A stretch of DNA of 64,000 bases from Halichondria panicea. Its lineage: Eukaryota; Porifera; Demospongiae; Suberitida; Halichondriidae. How positions within the stretch are numbered: position 1 is the stretch's first letter; each line of letters starts with the position of its first letter. A program made the translations under genes and the position numbers. The stretch spans positions 3,286,501 to 3,350,500 of the forward strand of contig NC_087385.1 in NCBI RefSeq assembly GCF_963675165.1, read 5' to 3'. The notes below the pieces were generated by a model that was given only the letters and a program-made list of their open reading frames with translations, made no database searches and was not told the DNA's origin. Of this stretch, positions 1 to 11,985 are shown one piece after another.

Positions 1-776
1 GGGGGTTCGACCTTGGATGTTCTTCAAGTTCTGGGAACTTATGAAGAATGTCATTCCCAGACTCAGCCATAACATGCAGCGTTGCAATATGGGTGTTGGG
101 TTGAATACCGTCAATCTTTCCACTAAGCACCCATCCAAATATAGTCTCGAAAGCTGTGGGTGTGCCTGGAGATCCAGTCCGCCGACCATGAAGATCTGCA
201 CCCAGTAGAACATCAATCTTGCCCTAGTTTTAAACTGGACAAATGTTTCCAGTTAAGGTCATGTGCTACCGGCTGTAGAGTGTGACTTTAGGAATGATAA
301 TTGCTGTGATTTCTGTCTCTCTTCCAGTACTGATAGGAGACACTTTAAAACTGGTTACAAACTGGATTGGTGTCCTGTGTTGGAGACCAGCAATTCCAGA
401 GACAGTGATATTCTGACTTGTTCGTGGAAGTCGAAGAGTTTGAGCTAAACGCTCAGAGACAAAGGACACCGAAGAGGCATTGTCCAGAAGTGCACGCGCT
501 TCTAGTGAGAAGCCATTGGGCGATGTGATCATGATCCGACATGTCATCAGAAAGAGTGTTTGACTTCAAAGGGATTGCTGTGGCCGAAATAGCTGGAGTA
601 ATCGCATCTGCATCAATGGGAGGGATGGCAGTAGATATGTGATTAGCACTCGCACTGCCAGTCTCGTTTTTGCGTTCCTCCAATTGCAATAGTGTATGGT
701 GGGATCTTTGACACTTCTTGCACCGATGAATCGATTTGCAGTTTTTGATAAAGTGACCGCTACTCAAACAATTCAT
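1..776 (-). pseudogene. BEL/Pao zinc knuckle and retropepsin remnant
   Basis: The frame from 776 begins MNCLSSGHFIKNCKSIHRC, a CCHC-like nucleic-acid-binding cluster, continued by CKKCQRSHHTLLQLEE. A second frame (547-266) is a retropepsin of the DUF1758 kind: LLDNASSVSFVSERLAQTL, where the expected D-S-G active-site triad reads D-N-A. The end of the protease, recognisable by IFGWVLSGKID, reads to the left edge. The altered active site and frame shifts mean it is inactive. Confidence 0.7.
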
Positions 777-917
777 GCATAATTTTTTCTCCTTTAGGAG
801 AGCATTTTACTATCATGGTTCATTGCCAGAGCGGATGCTTTTCGTTATTACATGAAATGCAGTTAGCACCAGACTCGTGGAAAACGTCTCGTAACAGAAC
901 TAGAGTTATCTAGCTTA

Positions 918-1313
918 CCGTATATCTTCTAATTTATCGGACACTTCTAATTACCCCGGACACTCTTTTGGGCAATTTTTGTTGTTCTAATACAACGGAC
1001 ACTCCAGTACTTTAATATTACATTTGTTCTAAATATCCGGACAATACCTTGAAAAGTTGAGTTACCATTCATTGACGGCAAGTAAGACTTAGAGTGCTGC
1101 AGTTAGATAGCTTTGAGTAGCTAGTTTTAGATAGCTAGTGCAACTATTCAGTCGTACCCTGTTAATATTAAACTTAGCTAGCTCACATGCAGTGCTTGCT
1201 TGTTCTAATTATTCCGGACACTTCACATGCTCTATAAAAATCTGTTCCAATTATACCCGGACAATTTCCAAAATAATTATTTTTTGCTGTCCGATAAATT
1301 AGAAGATATACGG
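918..1313. mobile_element. TA-flanked MITE, CCGTATAT ends
   Basis: The 396-bp element has inverted ends of about 27 bp beginning CCGTATATCTTCTAATTT. TA lies on both sides (916-917 and 1314-1315), as in a Tc1/mariner-type target duplication. It interrupts the BEL gag remnant. A diverged copy in opposite orientation is in SEH1 intron 3 (41766-42068). No transposase is present. Confidence 0.8.
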
Positions 1314-1315
1314 TA

Positions 1316-2490
1316 TTAGTCTTTTTGACTTGCTGTTGAGAACGGGACTCTGAAGCTTGAGCTCTGAGATTAATGAAGTCCAACAGGTCTTGATAATGAG
1401 GTACTTTGCGCTGGGTTTGGCTATGTTTTTGCCATTCGAAAGTGGTAGTAGCATCTAATTTCAACTCAAGCACGGATGGCCCAGGATCGTATTTCATTGA
1501 CTTCAGAGCACGGAGATGCTGCTGTGCCAAGTCGTGAAGTTTTCGTAGCTCTCTGCCGGTCCCTTCTTTCAAGGACGGTGCATCAAGGATTACCTTCACG
1601 TGTGCTTGATGAATAAACCGGGGTCTTGCATGAAGGCATTCAATTGCTACTGTATAATTCTCCCCAGACTGCGAGAATTACTACATTCGCAGAACCATTC
1701 TTTAGAGCGTGCTGAAGATAAACAAGTTTCTCAGAACATGACAGACTGGACCTTTCGTGTACTGACACAGAGAACTGCTCCCAAAACCTCCTCCAGCTTA
1801 ATATGTTTCCGTCGAACATGGGAACCTCTATTTTAGGAAGTTTTACTCCATCGTGTTCACCAGATCTCGCAACTGGTGCAACTGGCTTAATATCATCACT
1901 CAGTCTGCTAACTGTCAGTGCACATTCAAATAACAATCTCCAGACCCCTGTGATTGGTGTGGAGTTCATCCCCATAGTCTAACTCTAGTGATAGCAGGTC
2001 ACTATGAGCACTATGCAGGTTAGCCTTAGTATCATTGAGTTGTTCTCTGTACTGTTTTATCAAATGTTTGTCAGGATCCAAAGCTGATACTGATTCTTCT
2101 ATTGAACGCAGGGTTCTCTCCAAATGAGTCTCCAAATGAGGCAATTTCCTTGTGGTTATTCTAAGCTCACGTTCATCAGGATCAGTGGTAGTAGTTGATT
2201 TAATTATTTGAGACAGTTGAAGTCTCATTGTGGCTATGTCCTCCTCCGTTTGGTCTAGGACTTCTTGTTGATTTAACAGTTCCTCCTCGTCGTCCAGGAA
2301 GTGGAAGTGTAGGGTCCCCTTCTAGAGAGTCTAACTTGATAAGTGCTTGTTGTGCACGATCTCGTTTAAGAGGGGACTCGCTGTCCTCCAAATCTCGTAC
2401 TTTGGTGATTAACTTGGTCAATGATGATCGAATAACACCGCGACGTTTCCGCATGTTGGAGATTGCGCGCAAGGTTTCCTCGCGAGACAT
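1316..2490 (-). pseudogene. BEL/Pao gag remnant (DUF1759-like)
   Basis: Three frames are needed to follow this gag. The N-terminal part starts at ATG 2490 (MSREETLRAISNMRKRRG) and runs to about 2200. A second frame covers 2228-1926, a charged, probably coiled-coil segment containing ERTLRSIEESVSAL. A third (1975-1640) holds the conserved SWRRFWEQFSVSVHE and SCSEKLVYLQHAL. A fourth (1599-1316) holds the later gag region with LRKLHDLAQQHLRALKS. The last frame stops at the MITE inserted at 1313. The motifs are typical of Pao gag. The frameshifts, and a gap near 1600-1640, show it is not functional. Confidence 0.75.
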
Positions 2491-2749
2491 TGATTCGACG
2501 ATGATACGAGCGATGCTACGTGGCCACGTGTACGTTTATTGCGTTGAGACCCGGGTCTTATAATTATACTCATATAATAATACACAATAATTATCAATAG
2601 AATTCAGTTCAATAATTGTAATGCACAATAATTGTTTACGACAAACGACAATATAATTATACGATTATATCCAACCCAACCCAACCCATAGAGGGGAGAT
2701 GTTACTTGAGAGTTGCTCACAAAGTAACCGCCGAATTCCATGATTGGGG

Positions 2750-2900
2750 ATACTTGAGAACTGCTCAGGGAGTAGACACCACTTGGAGAGTTGCCCACAG
2801 AGTAGACACCACTTGGAGAGTCGCTCACAGAGTAGACACCGCTTGGAGAGTCGCTCACAGAGTAGACACCACTTGGAGAGTTGCTCAGAGAGTAGCCACC
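2750..2900. repeat. 30-bp minisatellite, about 5 units
   Basis: Five imperfect copies of a 30-bp unit (ACTTGGAGAGTYGCTCACAG followed by AGTAGACACC). Because 30 is divisible by 3, both strands show open frames with a repeated decapeptide. This is a by-product of the repeat and I do not regard it as a gene. Confidence 0.85.
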
Positions 2901-2959
2901 GAAGACAATGATTAAGGATAGACTATCCGGTTCGAAGTACCTATAGAGCTACTCTAGGA

Positions 2960-4330
2960 TTGAACAAGATTAGGCAGGCTAACAACTTTTTCAAACAGTA
3001 AAAGTGTACCATGAGGTGTGAACACTAAGTGTGATCAACAGACTAACGAATAAGACAAATACAGATATAAATTCCATACTAACCACAAACAGACACAATG
3101 CATGTTCAGACACTCAGTGATAAAAAATTTTCGTTTGCACCATCTGATCAAGCATGTGTTACTATGAATGTATGCAAAAAACTACTAAGGCTGAAAATGT
3201 GTCTGATAAACGCTAATGTCTGTAAGAACAGACAATCATCAGACACAACCTACTTGTAGGGGGATATATTGAGAGTCACATAGTAAACAAAACTCCGGAG
3301 TTGCAAAACGCCATGCAGCACCTATCAATGTCAAGCCCCACCCCTGACATACGGGCTGTATAGGGGCATTAGTAGGGCACTCACTTTCCCCGTATGGAGC
3401 GGTATCCGTGCCAGTATTGGCCGAGTTTTGGCCAGGCAGGCCGGGACAATAGGCAGGACACAATTTTTAATTTGCGCATGTGCAACTGCCATTTCCTGGG
3501 ACACAATTAAATCAAGAGAAGAGTTACTGTTTTATTCTATAAATATTAACACCAGTAACTGAGCGAGTTCCTGGGACACAATCTAGGGGACATGTACTTA
3601 ATATAAACCAGAAGAGTTGCTGATTTTTTCATTCCACCAAAGTGCTATAATTTAGAGGAGTGTTATGATGTGCAATCTACACTACCGAAAAATTCATTGA
3701 GTTATATAGCGATCTTTACCCACAAATTTTCTCAGCCGGTTCAGAAAGTTCTATAGCGATCTTTACCCACATGAATTTTAAAAGGAAATCTTCTCAGCAG
3801 GCCAAACAGTCCTGGCTCGGATTGTGTCCCAGCTGCACAACCCTGATGGTACAGCAGTGTTCTCTTTCAGACTCAACTTCGGTTTGGTCGGTTGGTCTGT
3901 CTATTGTGACCTCATGGAGCTCATCCAAAAACTTTACTGGAGGATTGTTACTGTAGCGAACTGAACAGGGATTGTGTATGGCCTTATTTATACACTTACC
4001 TTGAGCCTTGGTTTCATGTTTAAATCTGGTTACTGCTCTGGTTGCTAAGAAAAACCACCAGGAATGTCCCATGTGTGTATTATTTAGGTTGTTATTGTGT
4101 TTGAGTGTCTTCTGAGTTTGAGTGTCTTCTGAGCACTTTTGTGTAAGAGAACTCGTTACCAAGTAAATAATTTAGGGGTCAAAGGTCGCGCCCACGGCAG
4201 CTCTTTTTACACTCAAAACTCGCTCCGAGTTCCGGAAGTTGCTAATCTGGTACTGTTGATTTCAATTTGCTTCGAACGCGGTGCGTAGTAGATTACCATA
4301 CCAAAATTTGAATTTATTTTGCCGTTTTGC
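2960..4330. other. Non-coding; GGGACACAAT repeat at 3434-3500
   Basis: I see no gene here. A segment at 3434-3500 (GGCCGGGACAATAGGC, then GGACACAATTTTTAATTTGC) recurs in the same orientation at 6066-6135. The two copies flank the decayed transposon at 4.6-5.7 kb. Further copies of the short word GGGACACAAT lie at about 3500 and 3570. This could be an element border, but no clean terminal repeat was found. Confidence 0.5.
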
Positions 4331-4589
4331 TCACCAAGACTGTGACATCAGCTGAATCAGCAAGAACAGTGGCTTACACCAAAGATATTGCTGTTAGTCG
4401 TCTGGCAGAGGCTAGGCATGAATATGCCTTTCGTCTATACAAGAGATTTATTGACACTGAAAGCTCGATGAATATCATGAGCTGTATATAATGTCTCTTT
4501 TAATAGGTAACCCGGAACCCAGGGCTGTATTTAAGTGAAATTTGCTTGGCGCGTAATTGTATCTGGATCAACTGTTTGCAGGGTGTTAC

Positions 4590-5055
4590 AGAGAAATGGC
4601 TACACAAGGAAGAAAATCAGGGCGATGTGTTGAATACAGGGGTGCCTTTATGGCTGAAATCATTGACTATCCAGGTGACTTTTTTGTGTGGTTCGATGAA
4701 ACAGGCATTCGATATCAGATTCGTGGCTTACCCCCTGTTTATCACCGTTATCTCAGTTCTGAAGGTCTTATAGCACATAAAATTATGTGATAAATTTTTG
4801 CAGGGTAACCTTATTCCATGTATGCAGTCCTTTCCAGCACCTCGATCCATCTGACAACTGTTCGATTCACCATGTACATCGATTCACCAATTCACCATGT
4901 ACAATGAAGGACCTTTTACATTACCACTTTATAGTTCTGACTATAACCCATGTGAGGAGTTACATCAAGTATTACTTAAAAGACCACGACGAATTGCTCA
5001 ATCCTACATCAAGTTGTTTAGACAAGTTCTGAACTCAGCATTTTTAAGTGTCACA
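4590..5055 (+). pseudogene. IS630/Tc1-like DDE transposase remnant
   Basis: The readable piece holds EYRGAFMAEIIDYPGDFFVW, directly followed by FDETG, then RGLPPVYHRYLSSEGLIAHK. These match the central part of IS630/Tc1-type transposases; FDETG carries the first catalytic aspartate. Further right, in shifted frames, are DNCSIHHV (second catalytic D), NPCEELHQVLLK (third acidic residue region) and AFLSVT near 5040. Pieces are missing between these blocks, so the gene is dead. It converges on a decayed PB1-like gene on the other strand at 5180-5690, the same pairing as in the 8897-17352 element. Confidence 0.7.
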
Positions 5056-5179
5056 ATGTAAACAATGGATTTCACATGCAGGATATGTTTAAATTAGAGT
5101 ACAACAATTATTATAAATTACCGTGTCAAAACCCATGATATTCAGCATCAGCCATCTTCTTTCAATTTATGCCACTTGG

Positions 5180-5691
5180 TCAGCTGGTCAATACACTGTG
5201 TGCGTAATCAAATGCGTTTTCCAGGACTCGACACACTAACAGCAGGCTTCCCTTGCTTGCCGAAAAAAGGTTTGTTGGGAGGATTATCGTATGCGTCATG
5301 TCATGCTCAGGAGTTCCCTGGTGTACTTGCTTCCCAGGTTTTTCGCTTGAATTCAGTTCGTCCATCTTTTGAAGCCTCGCATCAGACAACTGGTCCATCA
5401 TCAGATGTGTCACTAGAACTTAAGGGTCTCTTTGCACGAGACAGCTTAATCCACAAATTAATCCCTTGTCTTCTGCGATGCTCTCTTTGATAGTTCTTCA
5501 TCACCTATTAGAGGAATTTGCTTCCCTTTAAAGCTGTGACCAGGTACAAAGTACCCAAGAGTGAATTCTTTACTGGCAAGGTGATCCTTTAAATCGGCCA
5601 GAAGTGCGCAAAACTGCGCAAAACATATTATCGAGTAATAAAAACTCCCATTCAACAACAGCATTGTTCCCATGAAGAGTGAAGCTTCCAC
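5180..5691 (-). pseudogene. PB1-like accessory gene remnant of IS630-type transposon
   Basis: On the - strand the frame 5691-5458 contains FTLGYFVPGHSFKGKQIPLI followed by GDEELSK. This matches the layout of the PB1-like domain in the better copy at 15516-15830 (VGYYEK, then WIVSQDDLDAMY). A further conserved piece, YDNPPNKPFF, reads in a different frame near 5265 and corresponds to ETPPDVPAITG in the other copy. Multiple frame shifts make it a pseudogene. The family assignment rests on my memory of such proteins in sponge gene models and on comparison of the two copies. Confidence 0.5.
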
Positions 5692-5699
5692 CTTACCTA

Positions 5700-6165
5700 T
5701 AATTATAATTACGCGTTATAATTATGTATTATATGCATGGATATATCCAATAACTGTGTGTGGTTGCAGGTTACTTACACTTGTCTGTTGAACATGAGAT
5801 CCAGACTGGTTGACGGTAACGATTTCGTTCCTGCCTGGACTGGATTTATGTTATGGTAGGATTTAATGGTGAATTAGATATGACCAATCTGGACGCAAAC
5901 GCCTCCAAACCACAGCTCGAGCCCACTTCAGCCATCTGTTTTCTCAAGTAGCTATAGCACGTGTTTGAGCCGGGGATGTTGCTCACCGGACGTTCCAAGT
6001 AAATTGAAATCAACAGCCATCTTTGCGTTTATTACACACACTTGATAAGAGGATTGGCCGCAAAAACCGGGCCGGGAAAATAGGCGGGACACAATTTTAA
6101 TTTGCGCATGCGCAACTGTAGCTGGGACACAATGCCAATCCTGGACGTTTCAGTGCATGACACTG
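5700..6165. other. Non-coding
   Basis: No convincing gene. The 3' part (6066-6135) is the second copy of the GGACACAATTTTAATTTGC segment described at 3434-3500. Confidence 0.5.
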
Positions 6166-6171
6166 CATATT

Positions 6172-6290
6172 GAAGGACAGTGACACTGCATTTATAAATC
6201 AATTTATTGAATTCGGGAAAACGTTGTTAATTAGTGGGCGTGCCGCTTTAAAAGGGGGCGTAGTCACTGCGCGCCGGCTCTATATAAGAT
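6172..6290. repeat. Dispersed repeat, second copy at 50165-50300
   Basis: A segment with GACACTGCATTTATAAATCA and GTGGGCGTGCCGCTTTAAAA recurs in the same orientation at 50165-50300. It flanks the outer ends of the two arms of the large inverted duplication. Confidence 0.7.
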
Positions 6291-7670
6291 GTTGACATTG
6301 AGTCCAGTCCATTGACTATCACTTGCCCACTGCCAAATTGTTTGAGAGTAAGTACCGTTACGTAGGTAGATCTGATGTCTTTGCTATAAACATTTAACCA
6401 GGTGTAAATCAATGCAGCCAGTAGCCAGCCCCACCCTCTTGTTATGCAGGGAGCCCACCCTTTTGTTATGTAGAGACCAACCCCACCCTGCAGAGAAAAC
6501 TTTGTCACAACAAACAATACTAGGTAGTTCGTACGAACCCAACGACTGGATCCACCCCTGATGTACGTATAAATCAATGTATAACTTACATGCTCTCTCG
6601 AATACATACACACATGTAGTGCAACATTTTCTAATGGCCTCTAAAAGCATTTCGTGTAGGATTGCAAATTAACCCACAAAAACTAAGTCTGTCACAATAT
6701 TCAAATTTGTATCTGGTGATCATCCCCTCGTGTTGAATTATCATTATAAGTAAGCTCAGAGGTCGGACAACACTTGAACTTTAATTCACTAATAATAATC
6801 CCAAATTGCTTTTCGTGCTTTTCGTGCTGTGTGTTGTCTCGAGGATAATGAAGTCAATGAAGTCATTCTGTTCTCTATTAATCCAATTTTATTTGCTAAA
6901 CCACACCCAAAATGTCATATCCGGCCGTAATACACTTACAAAATTACCTTGTTTGGGACAGCCAGCACTGGCCAGTAAACGAAATAGCGAGTGGCCGTAC
7001 TTCAGGGTGAGTTTTGTGTAATATTTATAGCTAGCATTCCGTGCCAAGCCGGTATATCGAGCCGGTATATCGAAGTGGCCGTACTTTAGAGAGCGAGACT
7101 CTACTGTTGTAGCCGAGTAGCTCTCTTTGTCAGAATATTTTCGTGAGACATTTTACGGGAAAAAAATCCAATAATGTTGTGCAGCAGGCTCACCTGAAAT
7201 GTCAAGTGATGTCCGACCTCTTCTGATATAAGCTCGTTACAAAGCCCCTCGAAAATGTTGCGCTATACGGTATAATATATGTCTGATAGTAACGATTACG
7301 CCCACCCTAAACATGCTGCAAAGCAGCTACAGGTGGGGTGGGCTTAATTTAAATGTGTAGATCTTAGGCTACTATTCTTAGCGGATAAGAAAACACAACA
7401 CACCACCAAAACACACCACCAATTTTCTCAATGAACATAATATTAATTGGCTGTGGATACTGAAGATTATCACGAGTCTGTGCTGCATGAGTGAGGCACG
7501 GACGAGTGATAATCATCAGTAATCTAGGGGATAATACAAATTGCTCTGCGCATGCAAAAGGATGCGTAGAAAAATGTTGACAACCCGTTTTGAACAGCGT
7601 TAGTCAGCCGCTCTGGGAGAGTCTGTCTGAGCACTGTAGTCTGACTTTTTTGGCCAGGCCGGAATCAGAT

Positions 7671-8079
7671 CATAGATGAAACGAAAGTCTACAAAGAGGC
7701 CTTGAAAACTATCTGCATTTCGCAATTTTAATTTTTGCCAGGTAACGCGCTCAAAATAAGAAAGTTGTGTTTCTTTGAGATATCATAATATCCTAAGCAA
7801 TTTATAGTACGCCTATTCTGTGGGCCACATGTAGTCACGGCCTCTTGCACAAGGCCTCAGAAAGTGCTAATGACTGACCGACATGAAAGTATGTAAGTGT
7901 CCTGGTTTAAAAATAGGTACAGATCAGAAGTGAGTCACGCTAGAATAAGCACATTTGCGAGTGGTTTATTCTCCAGTGTGTAGAAATGTAAATGTTTTTT
8001 TGGCTACCTCGCAAACCACGCCCTTAGCCCCACAGGGAAGAGTGAATTTTCGTTTCCAATCCTCTTTCCTTCATCTCTG
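7671..8079. mobile_element. GGATTGGAAACG-family element, TSD ATCAGAT
   Basis: The 409-bp element starts CATAGATGAAACG and ends GTTTCCAATCCTC then TTTCCTTCATCTCTG. It is flanked by a perfect 7-bp duplication ATCAGAT (7664-7670 and 8080-8086). It is the same insertion as 47978-48517, duplicated with the surrounding block. No coding sequence was recognised. Confidence 0.8.
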
Positions 8080-8464
8080 ATCAGATCAAGGATTGACAAA
8101 ATGAAGAACAACAAGCAGTTGGACGCATTAATTTACAGCTACCTAGCTGTGGTTACGTCGTTCGCAACCGTGGGGAAAAGGGTCATTTGAATTTGTGGTC
8201 ACCCACCAACTTGTGACCACCAACTTAGTTTGATTTGCCCCCAATGAAGACTTGGCTTAGAAGATGGGCGTGGTTACGCACAGACACACTAACCAGCCTT
8301 GCTTTTTTAATTTTTAATTTTAAATTTGTGCAGAGGTCAACAAAAAATAGCTGTAAAATGTAATCTAATACTAATCTGAGACTATAATAATTTATACAGA
8401 CAGACAGTTAATACACGAAAGAGTACGTTAGAGAGATTACTTAAAAGTTTGTAGCGAAATCCCA

Positions 8465-8700
8465 TCCACATTATTCCAGGCTGAGGTTGTATCTAAGAAA
8501 AAAGAAGACTGAAACTGATTTGTTTTGCTCACGTTGGATGTCGCGTTGTGTTATCTGGTCGGCAAAGATGACCCTTTAGGTTTATCAGAGGGGTGGTGAC
8601 CTTTATGGAAGTATTGAATTTGTCGTCCGAGCGGGAGGAGGCGTGTGGTATAAGATCACAAGAAAAAAGGAGTACAAAAAAAAGGAGTACAATGTCAATA
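8465..8700 (-). pseudogene. LINE 3' fragment, internally deleted
   Basis: This is the reverse complement of parts of 46859-47570. It retains the beginning ([14 protein letters not shown] region) and the end ([13 protein letters not shown] region) of the LINE ORF2 tail but lacks about 420 bp between them. Confidence 0.65.
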
Positions 8701-9066
8701 GTGCCAATCCCTCTCCAATATCAACAATATTGACAAGTTGATAGCATGCTCCTTTGTTGTTGTAGTAAAGGCTATACGTTGACTAGCCTCGAGACCAGGC
8801 ACATGCGCGAACTATCGTAAACTAGTTTGTTTACTAGTTTCTTTCCGTATTAACTTCTGTGAAGCTTATGCTGCGTTGTCGAGAAGTGGCCCTTTACAGT
8901 GGATTGCAGTGCACTTGCAACTCCAAAACCCAAAACAGCAAAACCACAAAATATGAATGTTGTTAATATGAAATTGTTAAACTTGTATTGGTAATGCCAC
9001 GTGGTTACTAGATCTGAATATTGATGCTTTCTTTCTAGACTCTATATAGCTAACTAACAGCTAGAT

Positions 9067-9202
9067 ATGGCCATGGATGGAGACTCTGGAATACCCTCTG
9101 AAGTAGTACAGCAGAATCACTTTGGGCATGGCCCCATGTACAGCTACAGTGGTCAAGGTTTACCTGCCCATATGATCATGAACTCCTGTCAATCACACCA
9201 AG
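9067..9202 (+). CDS. Exon 1 of transposon-borne PB1-like/SHOCT gene
   Basis: ATG at 9067 opens 45 codons (MAMDGDSGIPSEVVQQNHFG, then HGPMYSYSGQGLPAH) ending in phase 1 at CACACCAAG followed by the donor GTAATT. The next exon begins after a CAG acceptor at 15516 with two bases that complete the glycine codon, so the two exons are in phase. The exon is rich in Q, H, G and Y and looks like a disordered N-terminus. The intron originally measured about 0.9 kb and now also contains a Gypsy retrotransposon. Exon 1 is intact, whereas the downstream part is frameshifted. Confidence 0.55.
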
Positions 9203-9898
9203 GTAATTAAGCATACTGTATTTCCTGGTGTATATTAATGCATATTTCCCACCTACTACACTTTTGCCATGTAGTCTAGTGGGGTTTAACTGTCATAAAT
9301 TGGCACCTCAGGGCTACAAGGGAAAATATGGCTCATAAATTGGCACCTCAAGCATATGCAGCAAAAATAAAATTAACGGTATTTTCGATGAATGAAGATG
9401 AATGAAATGTCTTGCAAGAGAAACAAAATGTCATAAATGAAACACATAATTATAGAGTCGGGTGCAGTCTGTAAGACTAGTTCATCAAAATTCTGCTGTG
9501 TGCTTGCAGAAGGAACTGCTTTAGAGACACTCTGGGAGACTAGCTGGCTCAGGCAGACTTGCTCACTAGCACTAGTACTGCACGCACTGCACTAGGCCTG
9601 TTCAGCTTCTGTATTCAAAGAAAAAGAAGCCAGTTTAATAATAATATAGGAGTGGCTATTTTAAGCTTACCTTTGCTTGCTTACTAGCCTGGCATAGCCA
9701 AAGAGAGCTAGCTGTGTTGTTTTTTCTGGCTGGTTGAGTGCTGCAGTACTATAGGTGGAGGGAGAGGCTGACTAATTGCACAGAGAGGGGGAGTGGCTCT
9801 GTACCGGTCGCTTGGAGGGAGGGGCTGGCCGGCTGCTCATTATTCTGTCGCAAGGCTTTGAGTGTGGACTGGAGCCCTGCATGGTATGTGGTGTGGAC

Positions 9899-10044
9899 TG
9901 TAGAATTAGGGATTAGACAGGTACCAATGTAGCTTTATCAACACGAGACAACATAAGACATGCGCACAAATCATAAGGTAAAGATCACAACACTAACAAA
10001 GGATAAATACAAACAGCATACATAGTAAATACAGTTATACCACA
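9899..10044 (-). repeat. Gypsy 3' LTR
   Basis: A 146-bp terminal repeat, TGTAGAATTAGGG to TATACCACA on the + strand, identical to 15148-15293. On the element's own strand it is TGTGG...CTACA, the usual TG...CA form. Target duplication TGGAC lies immediately left. Confidence 0.93.
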
Positions 10045-10056
10045 TCTCCCCCTTAA
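10045..10056 (-). promoter_or_regulatory. Gypsy polypurine tract
   Basis: On the - strand AAGGGGGAGATG precedes the 3' LTR, the position and composition of a plus-strand primer. Confidence 0.75.
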
Positions 10057-10061
10057 GTCAC

Positions 10062-11983
10062 TCAACAACGTAAATAGTCCGGGGGACCTGGGGCTGATCC
10101 AGTTTTTGATCGAGTGTTCCGTTCAGTTGGTACAGGAGGCACATCGGTTTCATTGGTCTCAGTTTCACCTCGAAGTCGTAACTGTACTCTGTTCCTGCGA
10201 ACTTCACCTGATGGTGTATCAACTTGGTAGGAGCGTGGTTGTGTAGAGGTTGTCACAATACTCCCTGGAACCTGTCCATGTGGAGTGTCTACCCATACGG
10301 GTGTATGTTCAGGTAGCGGCATTAGTGGTCGGGCACGGTGTCGTTGGTCGTAATCACGTTTTTGTTTATGCTTGTTCTTCTCATCGGTTTCTTTAAATTC
10401 TTTGAGATATGACCACTTTGGTACGAATGTACTCTGAATTTGTGGGACATCAGTACGAATTTTTCGTCCCATAAGGAGTTCAGCTGGACTAAAACCACAA
10501 GAAGGTAGGGGGGTTGCCCTGTAGCTCAGCAGAGCCTTGCATGGGTCTGGAGAGTCCTTCAAGAGTAGTTTAGCCGTCTTGACTGACCTTTCAGCTAGAC
10601 CGTTTGACTGTGGGTGGTAAGGGCTGCTGGTGATATGGCAAAAGTTATACTTGCCTGCGAATTCCCTCATTTCTTTGCAGTTATATTGAGGGCCATTGTC
10701 GCTGATCATAATTGAAGGAATTCCATGCCGTGCGAATATAGCTTTCAGTGCTGTAATCACTCCAGATGCTGTTGTGTTCGAAAGTTTCTGTACTTCGATA
10801 AATCGAGAAAAATAGTCGACCACGATTAAGTATGTAGTCTTATCGATTTCGAACAAATCTGTCCCCACTTTCTCCCAAGGATAGCTGGGTAGTTTTGATG
10901 GCATGAGGGGCTCTCTGTGGGGAGCTGTGTTCTTTTGGCATTCTGGACAGTGTGTGACAAATGTCTCCATGGTTTTTGAGGCACCTGGCCACCATACTGA
11001 TTGGGCGACTCGCAGTCTGCAACGAACGATTCCTTGGTGGCCACTGTGGATTTTTTCCATTGTTTCTTTTCTCAACTTTTCTGGGATTACAATTCTCGAC
11101 CCATAAAGTAGCAAATGTCGGGTGTAAGTGAGTGATGACCTGACTTGATAGTACTTGCTGACTTCTCCTTTGAGTTGGTTCCTGTTGGGCCAACCTGACT
11201 TACAGAACTCAATAATCTTGGAACATGTTGGGTCCTCTGACTGTGCATGACAATATGTCTCTAGGCTGGCTTCTTCTGCAGGTAGGCTAGTAATTACGGA
11301 ATCCACTAGATTTTCGGTTTCCTTCTCTGCGTCCATGTCACTCTTTTGGGGTAGAGTATTGATGGGTGCTCGCGAAAGTGTATCAGCCAAATATAGGGAT
11401 TTTCCTGGTGAGTGGTAGATAGTGTAGTCAAATCTCATCAGTCGGATCCTGAAACGAAGTACTCGAGGTGGTAAAGTATCAAGGCTCTTCTGTCCCAGTA
11501 TTGGCACCAAGGGTTTATGGTCTGTCTCCAGTTCGAACCTTTTCCCTAGAACATATTCGGCAAACTTTTCACATGCCCATGTGAGGGCGAGGGCCTCTTT
11601 TTCGATTTGTGCATATCTAGTTTCCGTTTCGGTGAGTGCACGCGAGGCAAACGCGACCGGACGCCATTCCTTGTCGTTTTGTTGTAAGAGTACAGCACCT
11701 AAACCGTAGGCAGATGCATCGGCACTGATTTTGGTAGGCTTTTCGAGGTCGTACAAGGCCAATACTCGATTTGAAGAGATTTCTTCCTGGAGCTTTTGAA
11801 AGGCGTCATCCTGGCTTGGTGTCCATGTGTAGGGCTGTTTTGGGCTGAGGAGTTTGCGCAATGGCTGAGACAATTCTGCAATTTTGGGAGAGAATTTGTT
11901 GAGTTGGTTGACAATTCCCATGAACCTTCTCAGTTCAGTGAGGGATGCTGGAGGAGGCATTTTTCTTATGGCCTCTGTCCTTT
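10062..11983 (-). CDS. Gypsy pol C-terminal part: RT thumb, RNase H, integrase
   Basis: The frame resumes at KRTEAIRKMPPPASLTELRR just past the foldback element. RNase H shows ISADASAYGLGAVLLQ, EKEALALTWACEKF and TDHKPL. The integrase has the HHCC zinc site (HSGHQGIVRCRL ... HCPECQK) and the DDE core: GTDLFEIDKTTYLIVVDYFS, IMISDNGPQYNCKEM, and YHPQSNGLAERSVKTAK with the glutamate. A GPY-like tail follows (VWVDTPHGQVPGSIV). The catalytic residues are all present. It is separated from its N-terminal half by 1242 bp, so this copy cannot make a full polyprotein without excision of the insert. Confidence 0.92.
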
Positions 11984-11985
11984 TA

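Larger units (their letters stand above)
1..2490 (-). mobile_element. BEL/Pao LTR retrotransposon, decayed, cut by window edge
   Basis: Read on the - strand, the order is: a gag start at 2490, a DUF1759-like gag core with PMFDGNILSWRRFWEQF (about 1860-1800), more gag to about 1316, a CCHC-type cysteine cluster (about 775-690) and a DUF1758-like retropepsin (547-266). Protease sequence continues to the left edge with the pattern IDVLL-AD and IFGWVLSGKID. This gag-CCHC-protease order is typical of BEL/Pao. Reverse transcriptase and integrase would lie left of the window. Several frame changes and a MITE insertion break the reading frame, so this is a dead copy. The upstream LTR should lie beyond 2490, but I could not delimit it. 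Confidence 0.8.
6395..8895. repeat. Left arm (part 1) of large inverted duplication
   Basis: This block matches, in reverse complement, about 45.87-50.09 kb. Anchors are the three AGGGTGGGGCT-type repeats (6425-6500 against 49990-50060), the GGTCGGACA segment, the GGATTGGAAACG-family insertion (7671-8079 against 47978-48517) and the LINE fragment (8465-8700 against 46859-47570). The left arm has an internal deletion of the LINE piece and lacks the foldback element found at 46029-46678 in the right arm. No host gene is seen. Confidence 0.8.

Noticed and set aside
2604..2915. Open frames with a repeated decapeptide on both strands
   Set aside because: They follow from a 30-bp minisatellite (period divisible by 3); no start context, splice or homology supports a protein.
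4340..4490. Frame with SAESARTVAYTKDIAVSRLA upstream of the 4.6-kb transposase remnant
   Set aside because: It looks protein-like but matches neither the transposase N-terminus of the other copy nor any family I know; too little to call.
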